From positions 10,013,343-10,077,342 of the forward strand of contig CM042090.1 of NCBI GenBank assembly GCA_023512835.1: a DNA stretch of 64,000 nt, written 5' to 3'. The DNA comes from Taxillus chinensis (taxonomy: Eukaryota > Streptophyta > Magnoliopsida > Santalales > Loranthaceae). Below, piece by piece: positions 47,906-62,100 of the stretch. Position 1 is the first letter of the stretch. The number at the start of each line of letters is the position of its first letter. Under the pieces are notes generated by a model, which was given only the letters and a program-made list of their open reading frames with translations, ran no database searches and was not told the origin of the DNA. The position numbers were made by a program, and so were the translations under genes.

Positions 47906-50062
47906 TCAGGCAGTAGCAGTTGCCATACCCAGCTGGGCAACAATTTTTTGGTGCAGGTCATCTTTCCTCGCTCCCAACACCTTATCCACGATCTTACCTT
48001 CTTTCAGGAACATGAAAGTAGGCATCGCCTCCACAGCCCAATCAGTAGCCACCGTCTGCAACAACATAAAACAATATGATTTACATCATTCAACTATGAA
48101 ATTCCCAACCTATTGTTATCGGTTTGTTTGATGAAAACAAAAAATTCAGGATGAAATGAATCTAAAAATGAACATGGAGTACAAATTCTTATTCACCTTC
48201 AGTTCATCAACATCCACTTTCAAAAATGTCACACTTGGAAATTTCTTGGCCAGCTCTGTCAGGTATGGTGCAATGAAGCGGCATGGTCCGCACCATGAAG
48301 CGGTGAAATCAACAACTATCTGTACCAAGAAGATATATAAGTAAATGCCTACAAACGAACGATGAATGGATTGGAAAATATGTCTAGTTGGGAACGTTTA
48401 AAAAACCAGTGAGATAGAACATAGACAGTGAAATTTGCAAGGTCTGCAGTGTATGTCAGTTACATATATACAAATAAATCCATGGGTAGATTTTTTTTTT
48501 TTTAAATGTAGAGAGCTTATCCTAAGCCAAATAAGTAATGTTCTTGTGCTTATTCAGCATTATACACCCCACCTTGCCACATATAAACAACAGGCTATTG
48601 TTTTCTTCTGGTTGAATAATAGGAACTTATGTTATTCTATAATAGGGCTTGTTCAATGGTTTTCTAGTTTGTTTTAATATATATTTGGGACAAAATGTTT
48701 TTTATAAAGGGTTTTCAACACTTTTTCAAATGAAGTTTTCATTTGAGTATTTAGATTTCTATTATTAGGGATGTTTCTCGGGCGGGTCTGGCTAGGTCAT
48801 TGTCTTCCCACCCCATTACCCAAAAATCAAACTTATCTCTATTTCCATTAGTATCCAATAAAATAATTTATGATAATAAATAAATAAATGTATGTAAAGG
48901 CTTAAATCTTGAATTATGCCCATAGTTTATCATATTTAAAGCTTAAAATTATATTTTATTCATCATCCTATTTTCCGCTAAAAATCATGATTCATTTTAT
49001 GCCAAACATGCACTAATGGTTCTGATTTGGATAATCCTTTGAGCCCCGAGCCCAGAAAACATAAGTTTAGTAGCAGGTCAGTGTGGGTCCTATCAGATTG
49101 CGTAAAATAAACAGTCCATTATATAAAATTTGTAACAATTACTACATACATACTCAGCATATATCAATTCAGGCTCAACCTCTTTTTGCTATATAATATA
49201 TTTTTGTAAAAAAAAAAAGAAATGATATGTTAATGCGTTTATGCTTACATGCATTTATGTTTTTCAACAATCTTTGAACGCACTGACATTGGCTTCATCA
49301 AGCCAAAAACCAAAATTTAATGAGTTCTTCTCAAATATAGCATCGGCTTCATCATCCCTGCAACCGTCAACCATCCCCTCACCTCCACTACCGGCGATGA
49401 CCCATCACCCATCCCTTGCCCGGCGACATCAACCATCCTCCCCACCCCCAGTGACGACCGGCAAGACCCATTTAGCAATGCTAGTGCTCTAATGCAAACA
49501 TATCAAATAAAATATAGGACTCCAAAAACGAAGAAGGAGAGATGGCATTCGACACAGACACAAAATGCAGTATTAATATTATTTTTTCCCAATCTCTCTT
49601 TTCATTCTCATCTACAATTCTTAATAGCTACAACACCATACACCAATCTACATCAATAGAAATCTGGGAAACCAAATTTATAAATTTACGCAGATAGTTT
49701 ATAAATAAGTGATAGTAACTTTTATGTAATTAGAATCCAAACCTAGATTTAACGGTGCCAAAAGCCCCGCAAAAAATCAAAAAATCAAAAATCAAACCCC
49801 GACATATAGAAACAATACCACGAGGAACATGATTAGGCAAAGAAAGGACTAACAAACAAATATAAAAAAGGAAAAACCAAAAAATCTACAAATATCGATT
49901 TAAAAGCAAAGCATAGGCTAATGTTAATATACGGGAAGAGGCAAAAAAAGAAGAAGCAGAAGAAGAAGATGATACCAGCTTATCAGATGTGGCTCCCTTC
50001 TGCAACTGATCGTTCCATGACTCCACAGTGTGGCAACTGATCACTTGTGGTTCCTCGGCCAT
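47906..50062 (-). CDS. Thioredoxin h (cytosolic, h1 type)
   Basis: Three exons (50062-49976, 48319-48197, 48055-47906) join in frame to 119 residues. The start [20 protein letters not shown] lacks a transit peptide. FTASWCGPC carries the redox pair Cys39 and Cys42, and the cis-proline Pro82 lies in [12 protein letters not shown]. Length and the MATATA tail fit plant thioredoxin h. The enzyme reduces disulfides in cytosolic targets and is recycled by NADPH-thioredoxin reductase. The WCGPC (not WCPPC) site is the common form. The first intron is large (1.66 kb). The gene converges with the beta-galactosidase gene, 1.5 kb tail to tail. Confidence 0.95.
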
Positions 50063-50167
50063 TTTCGTCCTCGATCGATCCCAACTACCGAGTCCGGAAA
50101 CAAAAACAAAGAAATATCGAGAATGTGCTGGAACGGCTGTCTCTGACTCTCCCACTCTCCGTCTCCG

Positions 50168-50190
50168 TATATATAAATATATATATGTTA
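50168..50190 (-). promoter_or_regulatory. Candidate TATA box of the thioredoxin gene
   Basis: On the minus strand ATATATTTATATATACGGAG lies about 105-125 bases before the start codon and is followed by a GA-rich leader. The match to a TATA box is good, but AT-rich words are common in this window. Confidence 0.4.
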
Positions 50191-52215
50191 TATGTATATG
50201 TGGGTGTCGGTGACGTGTGATGTGTGTATTGTCCTTTTGCGTGGTACCTACGCTGATGTTTTATAATTGTTTCCTCGGTGACACGCGAAAAATGCCTTTA
50301 ATTGTGACACCCTGTTACCTGTATTTGTGGGTGGGAAAAAGGGTCGCGAGTTTGCTGCTGCGTGAAAACGCGTGCGGCGTTTTTATTTTTAAATAACAAA
50401 AAATAAATTTGTTTAGTATTTTATTTTTAAATATTTTATAATTATGTTTATATAAAATTATTATAAAATTTTATAAGAGTGATATGAATTACATAAATAT
50501 TATTATATTTAATGTTTAAATTTTAAAACAAATAATAAAAAGTTACATAAAAATAAAAACACTGCACGGTACAATATTTTCACGTCAGAAAAAAGATACA
50601 TTTTAATATATTTTTAAACAAAATATATTTTCCAGCCCGTTTTTTTTTTAAATTTTAATGTCGTATTTTTTTAATAGCAATAATTTATAAACAATTTTGT
50701 AAACTTTGTTTTTTTTTCTTATTTTGTGTTTTATAATAATAATTTATAAATATTATTTTTTGTTAGTTAAAATAAATAAAAATAAAAAATATTTACAAAC
50801 AATTTATTTATAGGATTAATACGGAATATGAAATAATCATTTTAAGTTTTAAGTAAAATAATTATTTTCTCTCATTATTACCTGTTATAATTATTATTTT
50901 TTGACCCCGAATAAAAATAAAAAATATGTTCAAAATATGTCTACCTAACAGTAATTTCAAATATTAGTATTATTATTCAACACTTGATTTTAAAATAAAA
51001 CTGATAATGCAGGAAAAAAAAACAGAAATTAATATTTTGAAACATGTGTACCTTGATTCAATTGTCTGCAATGATGCAGCAACCATAAAAATAATAGGCA
51101 GTACGGAATAGCGAACAAAATATATGAAAATGTGCACAAAAAAAATGTCGTCAACACAACCAATAACAATTTTATGAGTGGTGCAAGGGGTACATCAATG
51201 GCACGTGAGTATAATAAAAGAATATTTTTGCATCTAACACTTGAAGTGCAACATTATACCTTGAAACTATGAGAACTTCCAAATGCAATTCATCCATTCA
51301 TTTTTCTACCGGTGTCAGATTATTAAAATTATTTAAACATCTCAGGAGACAACCTAACCTTAAGAAACGATGGGGTTTTATTGTTAATCTAATCATGGAG
51401 GTTCATTCACACTTAATACCAAAAATCATCATGCACGTAAATTTGAGCAATTGTTGCTAGAAAACCACAATGACCATTATAAAAGAACAACAACTAGCAG
51501 TGTGAGAAATATATTGACGAAAAAAATAGGAAATTATTAAATATATAAATCATGATTTGATTGTGTATCAAAATGAACTCTATTTTTTTCTCCTCCCTTT
51601 TGATTTGGTGTTCTTCCAAAAGTAGGTACGTGACACGCGCTTCGTTTATCCCTACCTACATGTTGACCTTTATGTTCATAATTGTATACATGCAAAGGCT
51701 TGAACTAGTCATTGAGCTGTAATTGCAATATCAAAAATCATTTTCATTTGCTCTCGTACAGATAGGTCCAACTCATGCAATAATTCAATGACATATTCTG
51801 TGACCTCATATATACTAAGTAGTGTATATGTTGTTAAATGAAACGGAAAGAGAATTGTACCAATAGTAATTAAGGAGATCTGTGTATACAAGACAATTCA
51901 TGTGTGGTTTTTTTTTTTTATTGCACAACCATACAAATTATATATGGATAAAATTTTTCTTCAACTACTTTTAACTTTTTTTAATTATTTCCATCGCCTT
52001 AAACAAAATGTACCAAAGAACTTTAGGGAAAAAAAGTTTATCATGTGAATGTTTGTGCATAAAATGTTTATGAATTTATGAAACGGAGCTTTAATATCTA
52101 CAAATTATTAATTCTTCAACAACTTATATATATGTTAGAAAAAATGTATCTATACTCAACATATAATGCTTTAATTGGGTACAACTTCAATTTTGAATAT
52201 TCATAGTCAACATTG

Positions 52216-52217
<2 letters not shown>

Positions 52218-52263
<46 letters not shown>
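52218..52263. repeat. (AT)n microsatellite
   Basis: Dinucleotide AT run of about 45 bases with one slip at its right end. Confidence 0.9.
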
Positions 52264-54004
52264 TAAACATAAGTTAAATAAGTTATACCGAAATAAAATT
52301 TAAATAATAGAGAGTAATAAAATTAATATTACATTTGAATTGAGGTTCTTCAAAAATGCAAATATTAATTTGTACATACCGATAATTATTTATATATGAT
52401 TATCCATGTTTCACAAATATAATATTGAACTTCCATAATATTTATAAATCACAATAAAAAATTGACTCTAATCCATGCACATGCCATTTTATTCTTCATA
52501 AAAGGTTAGCAGTATCATTTCCCTTCAACTTAGATAAGCATCCATATGGGGCAGTACCCCATTACATAAGCGTCTTAGTGGAGCACCCCAAAGACTAGTC
52601 GTGGTGTGATACTAGCCTGTCCTCCCACTTGGTTGTGGTGTGCAAGAGTTGGCCTGAATCGCGAATATCCCATTATAAAAAAAAGTGCTAGTTACATAAA
52701 AACTTTATCTAATTTGAACTAAGGAATGCTTTAATTTTTACATCACACACCAGTTTATGTGCCAATGCAAAGTGACATTATTCTATTGGTTTTGATCAAA
52801 TCATAGATGAGATCTGACTAAATCACTGACCAATAAAATATGGCATGTGTGCATGGAAAGACTTATATAAAACATTTGCATTTTCTTTTAGTAAATAACT
52901 CCATTTTTTTGAGCAAAGCAAGAAAATATTCATAATTTTGCGGGTGTTAAATTAACGTAAAAATTATGAAATATTGCTTTTGCAATTATAGCAAGAATAC
53001 AATATTTTAAAAAACCCCCACCAGTTTGCTATATTACTAACAATTTGTAAATTCATTCTTATGCTTCCCTTTTTCACAAACTAAATTCATTGTCTTATAT
53101 GAATTCGTCAGGATCTGAATTCCAGACCAACGAGAAAGCTATAATCTAGTCGTCTAACCTTTGGTTGCCTCTCTCTCTCATAATCTAATCGACTCTCAGA
53201 AGTTAGATCCAGTCATTGTCCTCAGTCTATCTGATCTGAAACCGCAGTCTCCACTTTAGACACCGACGGACGACTGTTACTCATCAATTATATATCATTT
53301 GAAATTAACTTCATTATGAAACCAATTGAGTTTAATAAATATTGATTGTGCAGTGACTTCATAGAGGACTGCTAAAAATTGACTAACTTGCTAAGACTAA
53401 TGTCCAACCAAAATACGATATTTTCATCATTTTCCCTTATGTTAGAGGATCCACGTTTGTTTTGGAATTTCTGTTGGGATAATGCTATATAAAGAGGGTC
53501 TTAATTATATAAAAACTATTTCTAATTAATTTAAATATATTTTGTTTAAGAGATTAGATGTATTCTTCTCCTGAGCATCATAACATCCCGTTACTTATTA
53601 AAGTTATTGGACGTGTGTGTGTGGGGCAATAATTGGATTGGTGGGGGGGTTAGAATTGCTAAGAAAAATTGGTTTATAATTGGCGAATGGGTTGGGATGT
53701 TCTATTTTGATAAATGTGGTGGAACTATTTTATAGGGGAATGATCTAATCTAGGATCATTGAAAGAGTCACAAATAGAATGTAGTAGATTATACATATTG
53801 AATAGGACCATGATAGAATAAGTTCTTTAACAAACTATTGCATTAATGAAGAATTTTATATTCTTTGGTTAGTGATTGATTTTGGATTGATCTTAATCTA
53901 GACCGTGTTGATTAACTCATGTCTATAATTTATATTTTTTGACTTATGAATGAGTGAGAGGTTTTGCTTCAAAACCGATATTTAGAGATATAATATATGG
54001 ATAG

Positions 54005-54120
54005 GGGGGGTCAAATTAGGTGGGGGGGGGGGGGGGGTGGGGTGTGGGGGGGGTAATCAATATTCTCATGTTGTAATTTATGGGAGGGGGGGGGGGGCTT
54101 AGGTGAATAAATGGGGGGGA
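54005..54120 (+). repeat. Cluster of long G runs
   Basis: Within about 115 bases there are at least five G runs of 7 to 15 bases, separated by short A/T-containing spacers, in otherwise AT-rich DNA. Such a pattern can form G-quadruplexes and is also error-prone in sequencing. Confidence 0.8.
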
Positions 54121-54851
54121 CTTGTAAATATTAAATATAGTTTATTATAAATCTTAATTCATGATTGGATCATGAATAGGTCACCCATTGAAGAATTAAT
54201 AGTAACATATGAACAAAGATATAATTAAAGAGATTGAACGGAATCTATTAATACCTGTCTTTACTTACGAATATCATAGTGGAGGATCATATCACATGAA
54301 AATCAGTTATACCGATGGACAAATCCTATGTTGTGGATTCTTATAATTATATTTACTTAATCTTAGAGTGCAGTTTTAGTCCCTGATCGTGGCTTAGACT
54401 AAAACTAATAAATAATGATTTAATTGATTAATGAGATTAATTAATTAAATATTATTTATTAGAGCTTCGATTAAGTAGGTCTATTTGGTCCTTCTAGCTA
54501 GCACCATTTATTTATATATGGAGTACTGAATTATTGTGAGATAATTCTCTATTGTGTTTAAAAGCTAATTAGTTTACATGGGTTAATATATTACATGATT
54601 ATTTATTTAATTAGATTAAATAAATAATAATAAATATTTTATCTATTTAATGTGATTAAATGATAATTATATTTATTTAATTAGCTTTGGTGCGCAATAA
54701 TCATATTATTTAAATAGTCCTAATTTAATCATATTCTAGTAAGATTTCCAATGGCGTGTTCCAATGTTCCTAACTTGTCTGATTTATGATCAATGTCGTC
54801 ATTAATTTAATATTGTTTATCGTTCTTGTCATGACAAAAGGGCATATTATA

Positions 54852-55012
54852 GGAGTCTCCAAGCACTCTTGTTATTCACTCCTAGGTGAGCTCAAATTCT
54901 ATAACACAATAGCTTATTATACAAATTATACTATAATACAAATGACACTAGTGGGAGTCTCCAAGAATTTTGTGTAACGGCACTTAGGTCAGCTCAAATC
55001 TGGTAATACAAT
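54852..55012 (+). repeat. Two-copy direct repeat, about 60 bp each
   Basis: GGAGTCTCCAAG recurs with spacing of about 100 bases (54853 and 54955). Each copy is followed at about 25 bases by CTTAGGT(C/G)AGCTCAAAT-like sequence and then an AATACAATA/AACACAATA end. The copies are diverged. Confidence 0.6.
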
Positions 55013-56056
55013 AACATATAAACATACACAACACCATAAAGATATATATATATATATATATACCATGAAAAAATAGAGTAGGGAAAATTTTCCAAACAAA
55101 TTACTAGCAAATATGCCTACAAAACCTATGAAACAACATCCAGAAAAAACTCAACACCGTCCACAAACCACTATTATAAAACTAAGACAAATAGAGCTTG
55201 CGTTCAAGTATCATGTGCTAATATAAAACAAGTTAACAAATACAATATCTTTTATATGCAATGATTTCATCGAGCTAACAAAGGAATCACAATGACAATA
55301 ACAGTCAACTCACCCAGCTTTACATCTAGAAAGGATGTGTGTATATTGTTGTTCAAGTGTTTCTTATCTCTAATTTTAAGAAGCTTTTGAAAAAATTTAA
55401 GGTTTTATAATTAAAATTTTATAGAAAAAAAGTTAATGAAGGCACTTTTGTAGAACCCCACCTAGCCACCCAATTTCATAAGGTCGGCCCTGTCGTCACA
55501 TCCTAACACAAACAACATCCTGCATTCTTTTGCATCGTCAATAATGCTCTGATCTAAGCTAGCAACTAACCACCATTGAGATCTACAAAATCAACCTTTT
55601 GTCTTCCAGCCCCCCACAGTAGTAGAACCCAACACATGTCATTCTCTCTCCCGATAGGAATGGCCATTCGCCTTTCAACTAGTGGATTAATTTAATAAAA
55701 GTTCAAAAACAATTATCAAAGTTAATTTAATGGCCATTAACTAAAAGTTATTAAAGTTAATTTTTCACATATGGCCAATTGAAGTTAAAAATTAGCTAAA
55801 AATATAAAAAAATGTCCACAATAGATTAACTATTATAGGATATTCGACTTTTTGTCAAATTTGGCTAATGAATTTTCGCTAGTAAAATATCATTATATTA
55901 TTCATTTATATTTTATTTATTTATTCCTTCCCCATCTTGTTCCCACTAACACTCTCCACATTGTTACATCTTCGTCTTGTATGTCGTCACACCATCGCTG
56001 GAGCATGGGAAATTGTGAAACATCGTTGTATCGTCACCGGAGAGAAAGTTAACTAG

Positions 56057-56209
56057 ATTGAAGAACAGAAACCCCTTGAGCCACTACTGTTTAAATTGAT
56101 CTTCCATCCCCTTGAGCCACTACTGTTTAAATTCCTCAAAAGTGATCTTCCATCGCCTAATGGTGTTATTGAAGAACAGAAACCCCTTGAGCCACTACTG
56201 TTTAAATTG
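56057..56209 (+). repeat. Local repeat: 26-bp unit in three copies within a 42-bp duplication
   Basis: CCCCTTGAGCCACTACTGTT plus TAAATT occurs at 56072-56097, 56108-56133 and 56183-56208. The first and third copies share a longer 42-base context (56057-56098 and 56168-56209), starting ATTGAAGAACAGAAA. The copies appear identical across the core, so the duplication is recent. The minus strand stays open through it as a Ser/Gly-rich frame of 91 codons, which I do not consider a gene. Confidence 0.85.
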
Positions 56210-56661
56210 CCACCACACTGTCGGATTGCCATGGCATTCGCCTGATTTCCCGATCTCCAATCTTCCTGATTCCTGATGTCTCGATCTCTGATATTCCCAT
56301 CTCCAATCTCCCAACTCCAATCTTCCACTAAGGTCTTGAATGGTCTAGAATGACCTACGTCAAAAGAAAAGGAGAGAGAATAATCTTATATAAAAATATT
56401 TTAAAAAATAAAAAATTTATATTTAATTTAAAGTTGCCAAAAAGTATTAAACATGTTATTTGGTGTTTTTAAAATTAGCTAGCTAAACTTTATAAAATAG
56501 ATAATTTTGGCTAAAATTTGACTATAGTACAGTAAGCCATTATGAATACTCTAATGGAAGTTAATTAGATAACTTGATTTAAGACAAAGTTATACATTTC
56601 ATATAGAAAGGCTTAATTGGCTCAACTAACAAGCAAAGTTGATTTACTTTTACTCATTTTT

Positions 56662-57042
56662 GAGCATCTACATCATGTACTTTTTAATGATGTTTTCGCT
56701 ATAATTTTGGAATGAGTTTTAGAGTTTTGGTAAAAATGATTTTTCAAAATAACGTTTAAGAATAAAGATAGAAAAGAGAATCTCTATATTTAGAATATTA
56801 CTATTTATTCTGTAAATATTTTTTTAATATATTTTTTAACATATATGTGCACTTTTGATATATTGTAACAAATAGAAGAGATAAAGAATTGTAAATAAAA
56901 TTTTTAAAAATTATAATTTAAAAGAACAGAGATAGGAATGAAGAACGAAAAGTATAAGAATAAACAAAATATATGAAATAATATACTATTTATACTCTAA
57001 AATATGAATAAGTAATATAAACCGAATGCGATGTGGATGCTC
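56662..57042. mobile_element. AT-rich MITE with GAGCATC(C/T)ACATC ends
   Basis: The left end GAGCATCTACATCATGTAC and the right end GCGATGTGGATGCTC form an inverted pair of the same family as the MITEs at 6.5-7.2 kb. The interior is about 350 bp, AT-rich and noncoding. Confidence 0.6.
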
Positions 57043-59144
57043 ATAATAATAGTTTGAGGATTAAGTTGCATTGACATAATCTGTGGTAGAGAGACTTATT
57101 TAACATTTTTGCCTTTGGAAAAAAGTAAATATTACCCTAGTTAAGATATGAAATCATATGAATATATAATAATATTTTTTTTGAAAAATGTAAGATTATA
57201 TTTATAAAAATAATTGTACATATAGGCATACTTAGATAAGTTATGAGTCACGAATGATCAAAGGACATTAATAGCGGCCTTAATATTTTTTTAGCTAAAA
57301 TTTAGTAAGAGAGTTAATTTTTATAAATTTTAACTACTAATTTTTTACAATATCAAGTAGTATAGTCTTAATAAAAATCTCATTTAAAAATATTAATTTA
57401 AAGTTTTTGTATAATTTAAATATTAAGTTTAAGAACTTGATCAATTTTAAAATTTCATTTTCAGGCCTGTAATTGTCTGCCTCCATAGTGGATTGGCAAT
57501 GTCTCCCTTAATCCTTGTAGGATTTTAGAGTGATCCCAATCCTTGAGAAGCTTTGATTATGTTCTCATAACTTTGTCCATGACTTTGATTTGGTCATGAC
57601 ACCTATTTCATTGCCTCCTCCTCTTGTCTTCCTCGATCGTCGTCGATCAATATGTCTGATAGCTCTATTCCCTTGTTGTCGACCCCATAATGAATCTTTG
57701 TTGAGCCCTAACGAAGCTCCTATTTGCCCTCGAAGGCCCCGCCCCTCGCTTTGATCATGTCCTTACCAAACAATTCAGTTCAGCTTCCTTAAAAACAATT
57801 TAGCATTTTGGTTTGACTCGGCCCACAGTCATTTGTTTGTTAAGATATACTGTAACGCTCCTAAATTGTGGACTTTTAAACTGAGTGCGTTGACAAAATT
57901 TAATATAAAATTTCACATAAATTTCTAACTTATTTATTACATTAAAATTCAATCTAAGATCTTAAGGTTTATAGTTGGGTTAAAAACTAAAGAGTTGTTT
58001 GATACTTGTTTTTATTTTTATGATTTGTTTTGATGATTTTGAATCTTTATTTGAGTTCGTGTTGAATCCTAAATTTAAAAACAAATTTTGTTTAGTAGAA
58101 AGGAGTATGTGTTTTAAAAAGAGTATGTAATTTTAAAATTGAGTCTTAAAAAATTGAAAAAAAATATATAATGGGCCTAGGTAATAAAGTAAAAGAAAAG
58201 TAGATATAAAATAAAAAATAATTTGGCCATCCACTAAAATTAAATTTAGATTTTAAAAAAATCGGTTAGAAATACTTTTTAAAAATAATAATCAGACCCA
58301 TGTGTTTTAAAAACTAAACATATTAATTATAAAAAATATTATGAGTTTTAAAATCTAAAAACAAATTTTAGATTCTATTGTACCAGGCAGAATCCATTTG
58401 AGTGCCACATAATCACAAAGTATTTGGCCTTTGAAAATAAAGCCACTTGTTACACTGTCTTTTTATCATATTTAACAATGGAGAGGGATGTTCACACCTA
58501 TCAAAATGATTAACATACATACTTTTATAAAATATCTATAAAAGAGCATATTATCGGGTTGAGTGAGTGAATTAATTAATCAGAAATGATCTAGTATAAT
58601 TTTTCTATAATATTAAATTATTATTTATAAATTAATTGTTTAATGCGGACATGTTAATCATTTTATAGTTCAAATTATCTGTTGTACGACAGATAATATA
58701 GTATGATTTTGAGATAAAAAATACTAAAATTATATAATTTTATTGTATATTATTCCTATTATTATAGCAGAGGATGTTAATTATCATTTTGAAGGTGTGT
58801 GAACTTTCCTCCTCTTCAACGATTCACGTATGCATGTGTTGTAGGTTTGAAAATTCAAACCATTTTATCACACTAGCGAAGGCTTAAAAAACAGCAATGT
58901 GAACAATAAAATAGAAATACCCTTTCCCAATGCTACCCAAAATCACCCTTAAAACCAATACGTGGTAGAAAAATTCGACAAAACGGCTATATGGGCACAA
59001 ATGCAAAACTACATGTTAGCAAATGCATAAAAAATCTTCAACCGGCACACATTACATATAGAAGATTCTCGGTCACAAATGCCTGACTTACATTAAATTA
59101 ATAGATCGCCAAATGCTATCTCCGTCCGCACATTAATTACAAGG

Positions 59145-62100
59145 TCAGGAAGAAGCAGCGAAGTCGGTTGGCCGCCAGTCAGATTTCTGGGCACTCAGTA
59201 TACCTTCCTTGTCTTTGGAGAATGTCAAATGGACTTCCCAGTGCAGCGATTTTAGCAAGTTCTCCACCTCCCCAACTGTGCCAGATTCATCGCGGACAAT
59301 CAACTTGCCCCCTGGTCTAGCTATTCTGTCAATCTCGGCCATCACAGGAGCAAGCTTGCATCTGCAAATCCCCTTTCAATTAATGGGTCAAAGATAAAAA
59401 TAAATAACCAATTTCGGAATATCCGTTGTCTTATTGTAATGATGCGTGACCTTTTTGTCAGCCTGGAGAAGAGATGATCTGCATGTAGGAGGTCGTAGGT
59501 TCGTGGGTAGGTGCTGAAGGACTCGCACCAGTCGTGGTAAATTCCAAGGAGGCCGCGTTCGAAAATTATGGGAAGTGTATCAGGTGAGTCTACATTCACT
59601 ACGTTCATCACCCACACTTTCAGGTCCTTCATGGCTGACGCAAACCTGCATCACCCATATCTCGTATCACACATATTTTTAAATTTATGTTGGCATCCAG
59701 TTAATTATTTTTACATACACAAGCTTTGGATGGGGGGTTCATATCCTGATGGAAACTAAATTGGATGTTAAGTGCGCGGGCGTACGTACCCGCCATAAAC
59801 GGCTCTCATGTCCATGACATTTCTGACGTTGGACCAACTGATGCCCAAGCCGTTGAGATACAACTTGTTGACAACTCGATTCCAGTGTTCATAATCTGTT
59901 GCAAAGTCTTTAGGGGCTGGCTTCCCATAGATTCCCATCTGGGAGCTATTTAGCCAGTAAGGAGTCGTCTGCAGCCTGCGCGGCCACTCATCTGGCCAGT
60001 TGGTGCCTCTCTCGGTGCTCTCCACGGGCGCCCTGTGCATGCATGCCTGCAAGGGCACATACCTGCAAAATGCACGCAGATTCAGAAGATAAGAGTTTCA
60101 ACTTTGGTCATAAAATCAAAATTGAAAAATAAAATAAAATAAAAGATTATATATATTACCAAGCAGCATTTGCATCGTCATCGGCTTTGCACATTGGAGG
60201 GCGTTTATGCTTTCTTTGATCATAACAATGGTTTGTGGTAGGCTTGCGGTAAATCGCGGCACCAACAGAGTTTAACCGGTCCCTTTGGATTGTCACAATC
60301 TCCCAACACATGGACTTGGTCAGTGCGGACATTTCTGAAAATAATATAATTATTATTATTCGAAGTGCTAAACATAAGTACAGAATTAGGTTCTTGTTAT
60401 TATTATTACTTATTAGGGACACTATTGTAATTATCCAAATGGGCATTTGTACGCCTAAATAAAGACTCGACGCACCCCTTAATAGCATATAATTGAAGTC
60501 AAATCATTTTCCTTTTATTTTTGTCAGTGTCTTCTTAATATCGTATCAGACCAAGGCTAACTAAACCCACTGCAAATTCACATCCCACGATCAAGATGCT
60601 TGTGTCTACCGGATTCACACTAAATCTTGAAAATTCGTCAAACCCATACTATTTTCACCATGCAGAAAATCCAGGTCAAGTCTTAGTGTCACAACCTATT
60701 ACCTAAGTTGGAGTCTGAGCAATGAAGTTAGCCCTTTTTGCCAAGAACAAATAAGGTTTCATTGATGGATCGTTGTCTGAGCCTCACGATGCTAATTCAA
60801 TCACCTTACATTCTTGGAATTGCAATAATGCAATTGTTGTTTTTTGGATATTAAACACCATATCCAAGGAATTTTCAACAAGTCTTATCTACATGACGTC
60901 TACTAGAGCAATTTGACAAGATCTCAATGATAGATTTGAATAGAGCAATGGCCCAAAATTGTATCAACTCAGGTGCAATTTACTAATTATTCAATAAGAA
61001 CATTCCTCAATCAACATCTACTTTATCAAATTGAAGATGATTAATTTGGGAAGAACTTAACCACTATCGCTCGGCCTGTTCTTGTACCTGTGGAGGTATG
61101 CGGAGTATGTTAGATCATTATGCCAATGAGTACGTAATGTCCTTCTTGATGGGACTCAATGATTCGTATTCCCACATTCGTGGCCAGATTTTGCTTATGA
61201 GGCCAATTCCTTCTATTAATCATGTCTTTTCTTTACTGGTTCAAGAAAAACAACATTGTCAACCAAGATCCCAACCTTTTCTTGAGAATCAATTTGGTCA
61301 TGTTGCCAATGCTGTGCACCTGAATCCAAATCGTAGAGTCTTGCAAGATTCACCAAAATTTCATGGTTCTAACTCCTTCAAGAATCAAGGTCATGATAAA
61401 CCATTTTGTACTCACTGTAGAATTTCTAGTCGTATTGTAGATAAATGCTACAAATTACATGGGTATCCACCTGGGTATACTTTCAATGATCGTAACAAAG
61501 GTAATCACACTGCAATAGGTACTAATCCCATGGTTGTTGCACACCAGGTTTCAACATTACATATTAGCATAGACCAGTCTCTCAATGATCCGTCCACTAC
61601 TACTAGATCTATGGAGTCCTTTGTTGACACTTTGAGTTCCCAAGAATATCAGGAACTACTAGCCGTACAAACCTATAAAATATATATCCCAACTTAGAGC
61701 TCGTACTTGCATCTTTATTGGATATCCAGAAGGCTTTAAAGTATAAATTCTATGACCTCACTACCAAACAAGTCTTTACTTCCCATAAATGCTGTTTTTC
61801 ATGAAAATAGATATCCCTTCCATACTATCACTCTCCCAGACCATGTCATTGATCCTTTTCTTGATTTAGTTTTACCACTTTCATATGCATCTCCTCTATC
61901 ACTCTCCTCACCAATGCCACCGGCATCCTCATCCCATACATACACACCATTTCAAGAGTCACAATTTACTCTAGATTGTCCAGACCACCTACCATCTCCC
62001 ACTACTCATCCAAATTCTATTATACGGTCTCTCACAATCCATTTACCATTAACTCACATGTCTAACATAAATCCTATTATTCTCCCATCCAATACCGATC

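Larger units (their letters stand above)
50210..59144. other. Long AT-rich intergenic interval without a supported gene
   Basis: The first about 150 bases may be thioredoxin promoter (GTGACGTGTGATGTG). The rest is AT-rich. 53.4-54.8 kb has the look of a decayed retroelement noncoding region, but it carries no diagnostic motif. A hAT-like terminus (GGTCGGCCCTGT) occurs near 55490 without a partner. Specific repeats are listed separately. Confidence 0.5.

Noticed and set aside
49241..49492. 83-codon frame in thioredoxin intron 1
   Set aside because: Ser/Pro-rich with no domain, and inside a confirmed intron on the opposite strand.
52540..52680. GC-richer segment with a GGGGCAGTACCCC palindrome, considered as a SINE or tRNA relic
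   Set aside because: No A/B-box pair with correct spacing and no cloverleaf; left unassigned.
55440..55500. hAT-like terminus GGTCGGCCCTGT
   Set aside because: No inverted partner or 8-bp duplication was found, so an element cannot be delimited.
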